IMG/VR virus record: IMGVR_UViG_3300030044_000016
Location: 1 to 64,000 of that record
DNA length: 64,000 nucleotides
Strand: one strand, 5' to 3'
Origin: a virus
A program made the translations under genes and the position numbers. The number at the start of each line of letters is the position of its first letter. Position 1 is the first letter of the stretch. Positions 39,796 through 48,489 of the stretch are shown piece by piece. The notes below the pieces were generated by a model that saw only the letters and a list, made by a program, of their open reading frames with translations, did not search any database and was not told where the DNA came from.

Positions 39796-42700
39796 TGGAT
39801 CTTTTTGAACAGATGTTCCCTGGCCTCCTAAAAGAGGCTGGAGCTTTTGATGCGCACTCTGCAGAGTTTATCCCTGCAATGAGACGGGGCAAGCTGACCT
39901 ATGCCTCCCCCAAGGAGGTAGACTACGAGATCATGTCTCCTAGTCATTTGTATACTGAGGCCTCTAATTTGTCTCCAATGGGGAGTACCATGGCAGGCGC
40001 TAGATTGTTCATGGGGTCGAAGTACGTAAATCAAGCTCTGCCGCTCAAGGATCCAGAGGCTGCGCTAGTCCAGGTATTGGATGATGATACAGGCAAGCCG
40101 CTAGAACAAGTGATTGGATCTAAGGTTGGCTTAGTCAAGTCTCCTGTGCATGGGACTATAAAGAGGGTAGACAAAGAAAATGTACTAATAGCTGGCGCTG
40201 ACGGCAAAGAGCACAACGTAGAACTGAGGAACTTCTATAGCCATAACAGGAAAACTCAAACTACCGATACTCCCTTGGTGAAGGAGGGGGATGTTGTTAA
40301 GCCTGGTCAGTCATTGGCTCACTCTAATTATGTGATGCCGGATGGCACTCTAGCTCTAAGTAAGAACCTCAGGGTAGCGTTCATGCCAGGAAAGGGTGGT
40401 GGTACATTTGAGGATGCCATTACAGTGAGTGAAGGTGCTGCTAAGAAACTTACGTCTAATCACATGATTGGATTTGATGTCGACCATAAGGGGGGTGTTG
40501 TGTCGGACAAGTCGAAGTTTATGCAACTGTTCCCAAACAGGTACACAAAAGATCAATTGGATAAGATCGGAGAGAATGGAATGGCCAGAAAGGGCGTAAC
40601 ATTGCAAACTGGAGATCCAATATTTTTGTCTTTGTCTCCTAGGGTACTTAGGGCTGAGGACCGCGCCAAGGGCAATCTACACAAGATTCTTAAAAAGTCA
40701 TTCTCTGATAAGAGTCAGACCTGGGAAAAGTCGGTTCCTGGTGTGGTGGCAGATGCCGTAGAGACTAGGCATGGTCTATCTGCAAATATTTCTGCTGACT
40801 TCCCACTAAGTCAGGCTGATAAGATTTCTTCTAGGGCTGCGGCAAAAGGCGTAATTGGGTCTATTGTTCCAGATCACAAGATGTTTAGGGATAGTGATGG
40901 GAACCCTATTGATATTTTAATTAACCCAGCGGCCCTAATCGGCAGAAAGAATCCCATGATGGTTTTCGAGGCAATGCTTGGTAAGATAGCCCACAAGACT
41001 GGACAAAAGTATGTAATGCCCTCCTTCTCCACTGATTCATTCCACAAGTTCGTCTCGGGGGAACTAAAGAAGCACGGCGTATCCGATACAGAAGATCTAT
41101 TTGATCCAGAGACTGGCAAAAAAATTCCCAATGTTCTTACTGGTATTCAGGCGTTTTACAAACTAGAGCACACAGCTGATACTAAGTGGAGTGCTATTGA
41201 TGAGGGTGGGGTGGATCAAAATTTTCAGCCCACAAAGCCAGGCGGAACGAGTAGCGCAAAAAGAATCGGAAACCTTGACGTAACTGCCTTACTGTCTCAT
41301 GGCGCAGTAAAGAACTTGTATGATATCCAAAACTATCGTACTGGAGGCGACCCAGATCTTTGGCGTGCAATCCGTATGGGTCACCCACTTCCCGCCCCAA
41401 AGGTCCCATTTGTGTATGATAAGTTTATTAATACGCTTAAGGGGGCTGGTATTAATACAGAGAGGAAGGGATCAAAGATTTTTATCAAAGCGCTAAAAGC
41501 TAAGGATATTGATGAATTGGTTGGACAGAGAGAGGTAAAGAATTCTGAGACTATTGACCCTAGTAGTGGCCAACCCATACCAGGTGGATTAATGGATCAA
41601 TCTCTGCATGGAATTGATGGAAAGAGATGGAGCTATATTAATCTTGGGGAGCCAGTACCAAATCCGATCCTTGAGGAGCCACTTAGGAAGATACTTGGGC
41701 TGACTGAGAGCGAGATGCGCGACATTCTATCCAACAAGGGACAGATCAATGGCAATACTGGGCCCAAAGCGTTGATTGATGCCTTGGGGTCTCTTGATCT
41801 AGACAAGGAGGAGCAAGACCTTAGAAGCAAGATTCGCAATGGATCTAGCACGACTAGGAATAGCGCCGTACAGAAGCTAAATATTATTTCTGGAATCAAG
41901 AAACAGGGTATTGGGAAGGAAGATTTCTTTATGACTAAGGTTCCGGTTTTACCCGCCGCATATCGCCCTATTTCTATGGCTGGGAGGATGATGCTGAGTG
42001 CTGACTCCAATTATCTATACAAAGACCTAATGACAGCCAGGGATCTTCACGAAAAATCAAAACAAGATTTTGGTGATCAAGAGGCTGGCAATGAGAGACT
42101 TGCTGTGTACGACTCGCTTGCTGCTGTTATGGGGCTTGGTGACCCGCTTCATCCCAAGCTTGTGCAGAAGGGAGTTAAAGGGTTTATTCGCCAGCTAGCG
42201 GGGAGTGGAGGACCCAAGACGGGATCTCTCCTGGGGAAGGTTATTGGTCATACAGTGGGGACTGTTGGGAGGGGGGCAATTATCCCGAGCGATGAGCTAG
42301 ATATGGATCAGATCGGGGTCCCAGAAAAGATGGCGTGGAAGATGTATTCTCCGTTTGTCATGAGGCGCTTGGTAAAGCACGGAATGCCATCTAGTCAGGC
42401 AGCTCTGAATGTGGAGAGAAAGACCGATTATGCAAAGAGGTTTTTGTTGGAGGAGATGAAGGCTAGGCCGGTCATGTATAGTCGAGCTCCATCTTTGCAC
42501 CGGTTCAACATAATGGGAGCAGAGCCACAGATTGTGACTGGCGATTCAATTAGGATCAGTCCATTAGTTGTAAAGCCCTTCACTGCGGACTTTGACGGCG
42601 ACGAACAGGTTGGTAAAGTGCTTATTTTAAGGAGTTTGCAAAAAAAATGCACAAATAGTAAAAATCATTTGACACATCCATCACTATTGTGCGGTAGTGA

Positions 42701-44807
42701 AGACATGTTCAAGGATATCACACTACCACATTACAATCCCACCACTCATGAAGTATCAGTTGTTGACCTAGAGGACTTTCCTCGCGGAGAGTTTACGAAT
42801 CGCAACGAGAACGGTAAGAATGGTCCAATAGATTTCTTTTCTGTCCCAGAGGATATAATGGTCTTAGCACTCGACGAAAAGACAAACAAGCCTGTATGGG
42901 CGCAAGTTGCGTTTTATAGCAAGCATTACCAAAGGAAAATAGAGATTGTAAATTTGCTGGCTGGTAGGCAGATCATTACAGACGACGACCCTCGCGCTGT
43001 TTATGGAATGGATCCATCAAGACCAGAAGACGGCCTTATTCGCTGCACTCCAACTGAAGCGCTAAACCGTAAGATTTGTGTACCATATTCCCCCCACGCT
43101 GGAGCTGCTGTGAGCCAGTTGCCAGAAATTTCTGAGATCACAATAACAGATCGAGAGGATTGTATCTTCAAGAAACTCCCACTCACTAGGGAATTAGGGT
43201 ATTTGCTTGGTGCCCTATGTGGTGATGGGTGGTGGGACAAAAAAGATTATGAATATTACCACAAGCGAACAGATATGTTTGGTTCTAGAAATATTAATAT
43301 GGCAGATCTAAAGGGGTATAATGCCTTATCTATAAAGAAAATATTGACAGACTTGTTTTTAAAGTCTGGGCCTCTTTATCATTATTCGATAGAGACGCTC
43401 AAAGCAAACAACCCATCCAGATACGGAGATACCGTCAAGCACACTTTTAACTTCAAGCACAGCGAGTTGTTTGCAGAATTTCTTTCTACTCACTTGGGTG
43501 GCGAGGGGGACGAAAATACCGCTGGTTCTGGCAACAAGCACCTATCTGGGTTTATGTATCAAGCTCCACGGGAGTTCCGAGAGGGACTTCTTTGTGGACT
43601 GGTCGATACTGATGGATCCTGCTCGGTGTCGCACGCAAAGGAAAAGCCACAGCTACTATGTGCTTTTTCTAGCACGTCACTCAGGCTTGTTCGCGATGTT
43701 AAATTTCTTGCATCTACTCTTGGGATTAATTCTACAATCACCTGGTCCAAAACCACTACCGCAGGAAATGATTCGTGGATACTGGCATTTTCCTCTGTTG
43801 ACTGTAAGAGACACAATATTTTTGTGAATCTTGAGTGCCCCTGGAAGAAAGAGGCATTTTTGACCACGCCTGTCAGAGATGACTCCCCTGTGCTTGGTAA
43901 GTACGATACAGTATTTATACCGCATAGTCTTGCGAAGGAGTTTTCGAGGCAACTTGGTAGCCCACAGATTACCTCTGACCTTAAAAAGATTGGTGGGGCT
44001 GCTCTCGAAGAGACTCTTGATAAGAAGGCCGTTTACAGAAATATTTGGGGAGGAATTGCCAGAGGAGCTGTCTCTAGGAATTCCGCCTACAGGGCAATTG
44101 ATCAGATTAGGGAGACCTATCGTCGCGACGGAGCAATCATAGAAATCGCTCTTGAGGTAGCCAATAAGTGCCGTGATTCTGGCAAGCTGGATATGAAGTC
44201 CGCTCAGCAGATTAGGGCTGGAATCGTTCGGGTTGCTCCAGCTGGAACCCCCAACTACAAATTGGTGAAGAATGTGTATAGCGGACTGGACAGGCCAATC
44301 AAGACTGGTAAGTTGCCAGAGTCCACTGCTGATCGCATTATCAAATTCCTGGCCGAAACTGAGCGCCCTCAATGCTACGTGGACACTCCTGAATTCCTGG
44401 AATGGTCTGAGAGGTTCCTAGAGAACAAATCTATCAATTGGTCCCCCGTCGACTCTGTAGAAAAGACTGGAGTGTTAGAAGATGGATACGACCTAACGGT
44501 TCCAGGATATGAGACCTTCATGGCCGCTGATGGAGTTATTCTATCTAACACCATGAATGTACACGTCCCTGTATCTGATGACGCAGTGAAAGAGATTAAA
44601 GACAGGCTCATGCCATCTCAGAACCTTCTCTCCATTAAAGGAAGAGATGCCCACTATACACCATCTCAGGAGTTCGTCCTCGGGTTGTACAACACTACTG
44701 CTGTGGATCATAAGAAACCCAAGACTAAGTTCAAGAGCGCCGAAGATGTTATTGCTGCCTATAGAAGAGGGGACTTAAATATCGACAGTCAAGTTGATAT
44801 TGGGTAA
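39795..44807 (+). CDS. RNA polymerase beta(C-terminal)/beta'(N-terminal) fusion containing an intein, 1670 aa
   Basis: Residues ~58-84 (NLSPMGSTMAGARLFMGSKY..NQALPL) match beta [28 protein letters not shown]. Residues 191-213 (NLRVAFMPG..TFEDAITVSE) match [22 protein letters not shown]. Residues ~449-530 match the beta C-terminus (KLEHTADTKW, KPGGTSSAKRIGNLDVTAL). From ~609 beta' begins: WSYINLGEPVPNPI, VPVLPAAYRP (~716), RAPSLHRFN (~896) and TADFDGD with the Mg-binding Asp triplet at 932-936. An intein (937-1585) interrupts here; the C-extein TMNVHVPVSDDAVKEI continues QMAVHVPL and ends ~85 residues later. Mature product about 1021 aa. The first 14 residues (MDLFEQMFPGLLKE) resemble local virion tags. 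It must join beta-N and beta'-C. Confidence 0.93.
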   Translation: MDLFEQMFPGLLKEAGAFDAHSAEFIPAMRRGKLTYASPKEVDYEIMSPSHLYTEASNLSPMGSTMAGARLFMGSKYVNQALPLKDPEAALVQVLDDDTGKPLEQVIGSKVGLVKSPVHGTIKRVDKENVLIAGADGKEHNVELRNFYSHNRKTQTTDTPLVKEGDVVKPGQSLAHSNYVMPDGTLALSKNLRVAFMPGKGGGTFEDAITVSEGAAKKLTSNHMIGFDVDHKGGVVSDKSKFMQLFPNRYTKDQLDKIGENGMARKGVTLQTGDPIFLSLSPRVLRAEDRAKGNLHKILKKSFSDKSQTWEKSVPGVVADAVETRHGLSANISADFPLSQADKISSRAAAKGVIGSIVPDHKMFRDSDGNPIDILINPAALIGRKNPMMVFEAMLGKIAHKTGQKYVMPSFSTDSFHKFVSGELKKHGVSDTEDLFDPETGKKIPNVLTGIQAFYKLEHTADTKWSAIDEGGVDQNFQPTKPGGTSSAKRIGNLDVTALLSHGAVKNLYDIQNYRTGGDPDLWRAIRMGHPLPAPKVPFVYDKFINTLKGAGINTERKGSKIFIKALKAKDIDELVGQREVKNSETIDPSSGQPIPGGLMDQSLHGIDGKRWSYINLGEPVPNPILEEPLRKILGLTESEMRDILSNKGQINGNTGPKALIDALGSLDLDKEEQDLRSKIRNGSSTTRNSAVQKLNIISGIKKQGIGKEDFFMTKVPVLPAAYRPISMAGRMMLSADSNYLYKDLMTARDLHEKSKQDFGDQEAGNERLAVYDSLAAVMGLGDPLHPKLVQKGVKGFIRQLAGSGGPKTGSLLGKVIGHTVGTVGRGAIIPSDELDMDQIGVPEKMAWKMYSPFVMRRLVKHGMPSSQAALNVERKTDYAKRFLLEEMKARPVMYSRAPSLHRFNIMGAEPQIVTGDSIRISPLVVKPFTADFDGDEQVGKVLILRSLQKKCTNSKNHLTHPSLLCGSEDMFKDITLPHYNPTTHEVSVVDLEDFPRGEFTNRNENGKNGPIDFFSVPEDIMVLALDEKTNKPVWAQVAFYSKHYQRKIEIVNLLAGRQIITDDDPRAVYGMDPSRPEDGLIRCTPTEALNRKICVPYSPHAGAAVSQLPEISEITITDREDCIFKKLPLTRELGYLLGALCGDGWWDKKDYEYYHKRTDMFGSRNINMADLKGYNALSIKKILTDLFLKSGPLYHYSIETLKANNPSRYGDTVKHTFNFKHSELFAEFLSTHLGGEGDENTAGSGNKHLSGFMYQAPREFREGLLCGLVDTDGSCSVSHAKEKPQLLCAFSSTSLRLVRDVKFLASTLGINSTITWSKTTTAGNDSWILAFSSVDCKRHNIFVNLECPWKKEAFLTTPVRDDSPVLGKYDTVFIPHSLAKEFSRQLGSPQITSDLKKIGGAALEETLDKKAVYRNIWGGIARGAVSRNSAYRAIDQIRETYRRDGAIIEIALEVANKCRDSGKLDMKSAQQIRAGIVRVAPAGTPNYKLVKNVYSGLDRPIKTGKLPESTADRIIKFLAETERPQCYVDTPEFLEWSERFLENKSINWSPVDSVEKTGVLEDGYDLTVPGYETFMAADGVILSNTMNVHVPVSDDAVKEIKDRLMPSQNLLSIKGRDAHYTPSQEFVLGLYNTTAVDHKKPKTKFKSAEDVIAAYRRGDLNIDSQVDIG
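42603..44549 (+). other. LAGLIDADG-type intein in the beta' DFDGD motif, 649 aa, non-canonical ends
   Basis: Removing residues 937-1585 restores DFDGD-TMNVHVP, matching canonical DFDGDQMAVHVP, which fixes the boundaries. Endonuclease motifs are LGYLLGALCGDGWW (~1133-1146) and LLCGLVDTDGSC (~1265-1276). Splicing-domain features are divergent: the first residue is Glu, not Cys/Ser/Ala; the block-B region reads GRQIITDDDPRAVYG with Asp where the TxxH His is expected; block F/G reads YDLTVPGYETFMAADGVILSN, with Ser in place of the penultimate His; and the +1 residue is Thr. There are ~90 residues before the first recognisable splicing-fold segment. Whether it splices is unknown. Confidence 0.85.
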
Positions 44808-44820
44808 TATTCAGAGAGAT

Positions 44821-45441
44821 ATGGACACACCCAAAACCATTTTGTTTGACAAGAAAGCTGCTTCTCCAGAGATTATAAAGAGCATCTTGGATCATTTAGG
44901 TAAAGCGGCTCCTGCTGCTATTGGAGCAGTTGGTACTGCTGGAGCCCTGGATGCTGTACAGAACAATGGTAATTACAAAAACTTCGATACTGGCAGATTA
45001 GTGAACCTTGCCCTTAATGCTGGATTGGGTGGAGCTGGTAGTCATATGCTATCTAAAGGCAATATGCATGGTATTGAGGTGATTGCAGGAGCCCCCCTAA
45101 AAGACATGGCTGTTAACATTGCTGCAACATCTAGAGATGCCAGCAGGTACATGAAGGAGAATCCAGTCGGAAAGGGATTTTCTCCACTCCAGAGAGACCT
45201 ACTTGTCGGAGGGGGTGCTGCGGCAACCACTGCTGCTATTCCAGCCCTCATGAACATCAGTTCTGCTGCCAAGAGAATTGGTAGTGGTCACGCTGTCAGA
45301 GTTAGCACAAGCGTACGACACAACAAGAATCACAACGACGATCCAGCCGACACGGACCCACAGGTACCTATTGTGGTCGAGGAGGCTCCTCCTGCTCCAG
45401 AGAAGAAGCCAGGTCTGATTAGTCGACTACTTCACTGGTAA
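44821..45441 (+). CDS. Glycine-rich virion-type protein, 206 aa
   Basis: ATG 44821 lies 13 bases after the polymerase stop with an AGAGAGAT site; the earlier in-frame ATG at 44794 overlaps the polymerase gene. Gly/Ala-rich hydrophobic segments (PAAIGAVGTAGALDAV, NLALNAGLGGAGSHML, GGGAAATTAAIPAL) are followed by a charged Pro-rich C-terminus. Possibly packaged/ejected; unrecognised. Confidence 0.6.
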   Translation: MDTPKTILFDKKAASPEIIKSILDHLGKAAPAAIGAVGTAGALDAVQNNGNYKNFDTGRLVNLALNAGLGGAGSHMLSKGNMHGIEVIAGAPLKDMAVNIAATSRDASRYMKENPVGKGFSPLQRDLLVGGGAAATTAAIPALMNISSAAKRIGSGHAVRVSTSVRHNKNHNDDPADTDPQVPIVVEEAPPAPEKKPGLISRLLHW

Positions 45442-45443
45442 AT

Positions 45444-46067
45444 ATGGGTGCACCAATTTTAGGAGATCAGCAGTTTGTACCAAACGCTCTGACTCCCAAT
45501 TACATCTCTAGGTTTTTTAGAGACCCAGTGTCCGGGTTGCTTTCTACACAGTTTAGTACAGATGGTGGGAATACGTGGGGGCAGATGGCTGCTCAGCCAC
45601 CCTCTGGTGTTGGCGCTGGTTGGGTACCAACATGGGATGGTATTAACAGCATTGTGTGGAAGCCTATTTCATCTCTGATTGGCATACCTACCCAAACATC
45701 TGGTGGTACGACTCAGTCCTGGGCTGAGTTCCAATATCCAGCAGCACTATCTACTGGAAATCAATTTGGGTACTTTCAGGTTCCAAGCGGGACTACTCTC
45801 TCTTGTTATGGGGCTCAGGCTAGTGTGTTTACTCCATCAACTGGCGCAGATATTGTTGTGTATCTTGTCCAGATTGTTAGTGGGATCCCACAGGTTCAGT
45901 CTACGAGCTTCCGTCTAACACAAAACTCCCTTTCTGTAAGTTCAATCTTTTTTCAGCCGATAACAATGACACCCAACACTTCTTGGGCACTAATCTTGTC
46001 TTCAGTAGGAACTACTGAGCCAGGTGAGTTCTTGTCTTGCCGTTTACTGTTTAATACCTCAGAATAA
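45444..46067 (+). CDS. Virion surface/fibre-like protein, 207 aa
   Basis: ATG 45444 two bases after the preceding stop. The N-terminus (RFFRDPVSGLLSTQFSTDGGNTW) resembles a BNR-like or fibre-attachment motif. The remainder is a Ser/Thr-rich beta-sandwich-like region (GTTLSCYGAQASVFTPSTGADIVVYLV). No enzymatic motif. Probably an external decoration, tail-tip or carbohydrate-binding protein. Confidence 0.6.
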   Translation: MGAPILGDQQFVPNALTPNYISRFFRDPVSGLLSTQFSTDGGNTWGQMAAQPPSGVGAGWVPTWDGINSIVWKPISSLIGIPTQTSGGTTQSWAEFQYPAALSTGNQFGYFQVPSGTTLSCYGAQASVFTPSTGADIVVYLVQIVSGIPQVQSTSFRLTQNSLSVSSIFFQPITMTPNTSWALILSSVGTTEPGEFLSCRLLFNTSE

Positions 46068-46076
46068 TAGATCCTC

Positions 46077-46631
46077 ATGAAAGAATCCTTTAACAAAGCC
46101 CTCCTCGCTGAAGTGATGGGAAACCTAAGCAAGAAAGCATTCGTTGCTTCTCCCGCCACTCAAGTAGCTGTATCCACAGCCCAGCAATCTGGACAGATCC
46201 CCCAGCCTCCTCCTCCACCTCCAGGCTCGGACGAGCAGCCAGTAATTGGGTTTCCAGAAATTTCTCAGATGCTAAATCAAGGGTTCCAGAGCATAGATCA
46301 GGGATTGCAGCAATTAGCTCAAATGCTCCAGCAGATCCAACTTGCTCAGCAGCAGGCTGCAGCATCTGCCCCAGCAGAAGGTGGTGAGGGTGGGGGAGAG
46401 AAGAAAGAAAAGAAGCTGAGTGTTACAGAGCGAATCAACAAACTGGAACAGCTAGTGCAGCAGGCTATGGGCGGCGGTGGTGCTCCATCTCCTGGTGGCG
46501 ACCCAAGTGCACAACAGCAGCCACCCCCAGATCCCTCTCAGCAAGCTCCGCAAGATCCTAGTCAGGGCCAAGATCCTGCCGCTGCCGGACAGACAGCTCC
46601 AGATCCTTCTCAGCAGCCGCCACAGGGGTAA
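46077..46631 (+). CDS. Gln/Pro-rich virion-type protein with tag-like N-terminus, 184 aa
   Basis: MKESFNKALLAEVMGNLSKKAF shows an LAE site similar to the tags of other virion-type proteins (cited in part). A Pro run precedes a Gln-rich coiled-coil (QGLQQLAQMLQQIQLAQQQ), and the tail is Pro/Gln/Asp low-complexity (repeats of DPSQQ). Scaffold or internal-core-like composition; function unproven. Confidence 0.6.
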   Translation: MKESFNKALLAEVMGNLSKKAFVASPATQVAVSTAQQSGQIPQPPPPPPGSDEQPVIGFPEISQMLNQGFQSIDQGLQQLAQMLQQIQLAQQQAAASAPAEGGEGGGEKKEKKLSVTERINKLEQLVQQAMGGGGAPSPGGDPSAQQQPPPDPSQQAPQDPSQGQDPAAAGQTAPDPSQQPPQG

Positions 46632-46861
46632 TGGCAACAGACAATTCATTGAGGGTTATTGCCAGAAATGGACCATTGTCCGAACCACTCCTCGACTCCA
46701 GGGAGGTAACTAGTCTGGAGCTACGGGACACCGATGGTAATCTTGTGGCGCTTGTAATAATGGTCCCAGGACATCCTGTGTGGATTGTCTCAAAAAGTGA
46801 GCAAGATGACTTCTCTTCGTTCGCTGCCAATATGGGCTTTGCCTTAAAAATTAAGGATTGA
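46631..46861 (+). CDS. Hypothetical small protein, 76 aa
   Basis: TAATG-coupled to the previous gene. Small beta-rich protein (SLELRDTDGNLVALVIMVPG) without a motif. Encodes a short domain possibly shared by virion assembly factors; no evidence beyond context. Confidence 0.6.
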   Translation: MATDNSLRVIARNGPLSEPLLDSREVTSLELRDTDGNLVALVIMVPGHPVWIVSKSEQDDFSSFAANMGFALKIKD

Positions 46862-46873
46862 CGCAAAAAGTAC

Positions 46874-46902
46874 TTGCACAATCGATTCTGGCAGCGTAAG
46901 AA
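46874..46902 (+). promoter_or_regulatory. Putative sigma70-like promoter
   Basis: TTGCAC (46874-46879), a 17-bp spacer and TAAGAA (46897-46902) sit 11 bases upstream of the metallophosphoesterase ATG in a 52-bp gap. The -10 is imperfect. Confidence 0.4.
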
Positions 46903-46913
46903 TTGAACTTCAT

Positions 46914-47930
46914 ATGAGCAACATAGACAAAAAACCTGTCAGTTCTAATTGGGGCCAGATCGCCCACAGAAGTTCAGAAGCTGAGCACAGCAATGAAATC
47001 AAAGCCCTTAAGTTGGCTTTACAAGCGGAGCGAAAAGCTCACGAACAAACAGCAAAAGCCCTAAAGTCTGCTCGATCTTCGAGCGAAAGTGTGGTGGTCG
47101 CTCCAAGACCCAAAAAGACTTTGGCTAGCAAGGGTGATATAGTCGAGGTAATCTTCTCGGATGTTCACGGCAACAAACATGACCCACTGGCTTTTTCGGC
47201 ACTACTAGGAGATCTAAAAACGATCAGGCCGGATAGAATTATTATCGGCGGTGACCTTCTAGACTGCTCGGGATTTCTTGCAGAACATCATACGCTCGGG
47301 TATCTCGCTGAGACTGAGGACTCATACGAGGACGACGTAAAGGTAACCAATATATTGTTGGATCAAATCCAAAAACACTCTTCGTGTGAAGATATCCACT
47401 ATATTGAGGGTAATCATGAGTGGCGTGTAGAGCGCTGGGCCGTTAATCAAAAGCTAGCCCATCATAAAGACGTAGAGCTTCTACGCAACACATTTTGTGC
47501 AGAGCATGTCCTGGGTCTTAAGGAAAGGGGTATCCAGTATTATCGGCAAGGTATGACTCACGGAGACTGTATTACACCTGGTTGGGTTAAGTTTGATAAG
47601 GTGTCTTTTGTTCACAAAATCAGCAATGCTACTGACGCCGCTGAGGTTGCCCTTTCCAAGGCTGCAGGGAATATTGTATTCTTCGATTCACACAGGGCTA
47701 CATTCAAGCCAAAGTTTTTGCCCAATGTTGGGCTTATCGCCGCATGGAATCCTGGGTGCTTGTGCAAACGTCAGCCCCACTACGCAAACACCAATCCGAC
47801 CACCTGGACACACGGGTATCTAGTACGAGTTATTTCCAGATCTACTGGGAACTTTCAAATGATGAATGTCACGATCAACAATGGCGAATCCTTCGCTGGT
47901 CTTCTATTGAAGAACAGAGAGGAACAGTAA
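46914..47930 (+). CDS. Calcineurin-like metallophosphoesterase, 338 aa
   Basis: The dimetal phosphoesterase signature is complete: SDVHGNKHD (Asp83, His85), IIGGDLLD (112-117 region), and GNHEWRVERW (Asn167/His168), with later His residues in MTHGDCI and DSHRA supplying the remaining ligands. The N-terminal ~70 residues are charged and helical. The family includes nucleases and phosphatases; here a DNA/RNA phosphodiesterase, nucleotide phosphatase or virion enzyme are all possible. It lies between virion-type genes and beta'-C. Confidence 0.85.
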   Translation: MSNIDKKPVSSNWGQIAHRSSEAEHSNEIKALKLALQAERKAHEQTAKALKSARSSSESVVVAPRPKKTLASKGDIVEVIFSDVHGNKHDPLAFSALLGDLKTIRPDRIIIGGDLLDCSGFLAEHHTLGYLAETEDSYEDDVKVTNILLDQIQKHSSCEDIHYIEGNHEWRVERWAVNQKLAHHKDVELLRNTFCAEHVLGLKERGIQYYRQGMTHGDCITPGWVKFDKVSFVHKISNATDAAEVALSKAAGNIVFFDSHRATFKPKFLPNVGLIAAWNPGCLCKRQPHYANTNPTTWTHGYLVRVISRSTGNFQMMNVTINNGESFAGLLLKNREEQ

Positions 47931-47951
47931 ACACAAACACAATACACACAC

Positions 47952-48458
47952 ATGACAAAGAAATGGGTTAAAATATACGAGAGCCAGTCCTCCAAGCAAT
48001 TTACTGCACCAGAGGGGTGGGACTCTCAAGAGGTTGTAGCAAGTGAATTGCAGTGCCCCTGCAATAAGGTATCTGAGATACTTTCTTATGCAATCAAGAG
48101 CGGGGATATCCTAACAAAAACATTCCCAATTTGGGATGAAAGAACCGCTAGGGTTGTTAGAAAGACCTTTTACAAAGAGAATCCCGCAATATCTGGAGAT
48201 GTTGTCATTAGCCCAGATTGGGCAGAGTCAGAGGAGGAACCAGAGGTTGAGCTATTTACTCAGCAATCTGATCCCATTGATGATGTGTCTGAGGTTGTTG
48301 ATGTTTTCCCCCATAAGGTAGGATGCCGTGTTTATTCCAGATGGCGCTGTATCGAGGGTACGTTACAGGACAGTGGTGAAGTCCACTGGGACAACGGGAA
48401 GACCTCCACGCTCACAGTAAGTATGATCAAGAAAGGCGATGCTAAGTTCATCTCTTGA
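47952..48458 (+). CDS. Hypothetical protein, possible winged-helix N-terminus, 168 aa
   Basis: Residues ~18-60 (APEGWDSQEVVASELQCPCNKVSEIL, then SYAIKSGDILTKTFPIWDE, cited in part) look like a winged-helix DNA-binding fold. An acidic linker follows, and the C-terminal part (VYSRWRCIEGTLQDSGEVHWDNGKTSTL) resembles a small SH3/Tudor-like barrel. It directly precedes beta'-C, so a transcription-related role is attractive but unproven. Confidence 0.55.
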   Translation: MTKKWVKIYESQSSKQFTAPEGWDSQEVVASELQCPCNKVSEILSYAIKSGDILTKTFPIWDERTARVVRKTFYKENPAISGDVVISPDWAESEEEPEVELFTQQSDPIDDVSEVVDVFPHKVGCRVYSRWRCIEGTLQDSGEVHWDNGKTSTLTVSMIKKGDAKFIS

Positions 48459-48489
48459 TTTTTGATTGTTATTAGTGCAACATTAGACG

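Noticed and set aside
42603-42660. Intein start placed at the first Cys (KKC) instead of Glu937
   Set aside because: It would leave about 15 foreign residues between DFDGD and TMNVHVP; the motif alignment favours a junction directly after DFDGD, though the chemistry is then unusual.
43677-44372. 231-aa minus-strand frame inside the intein
   Set aside because: Antisense shadow; the sense strand encodes the endonuclease and splicing-domain sequence without interruption.
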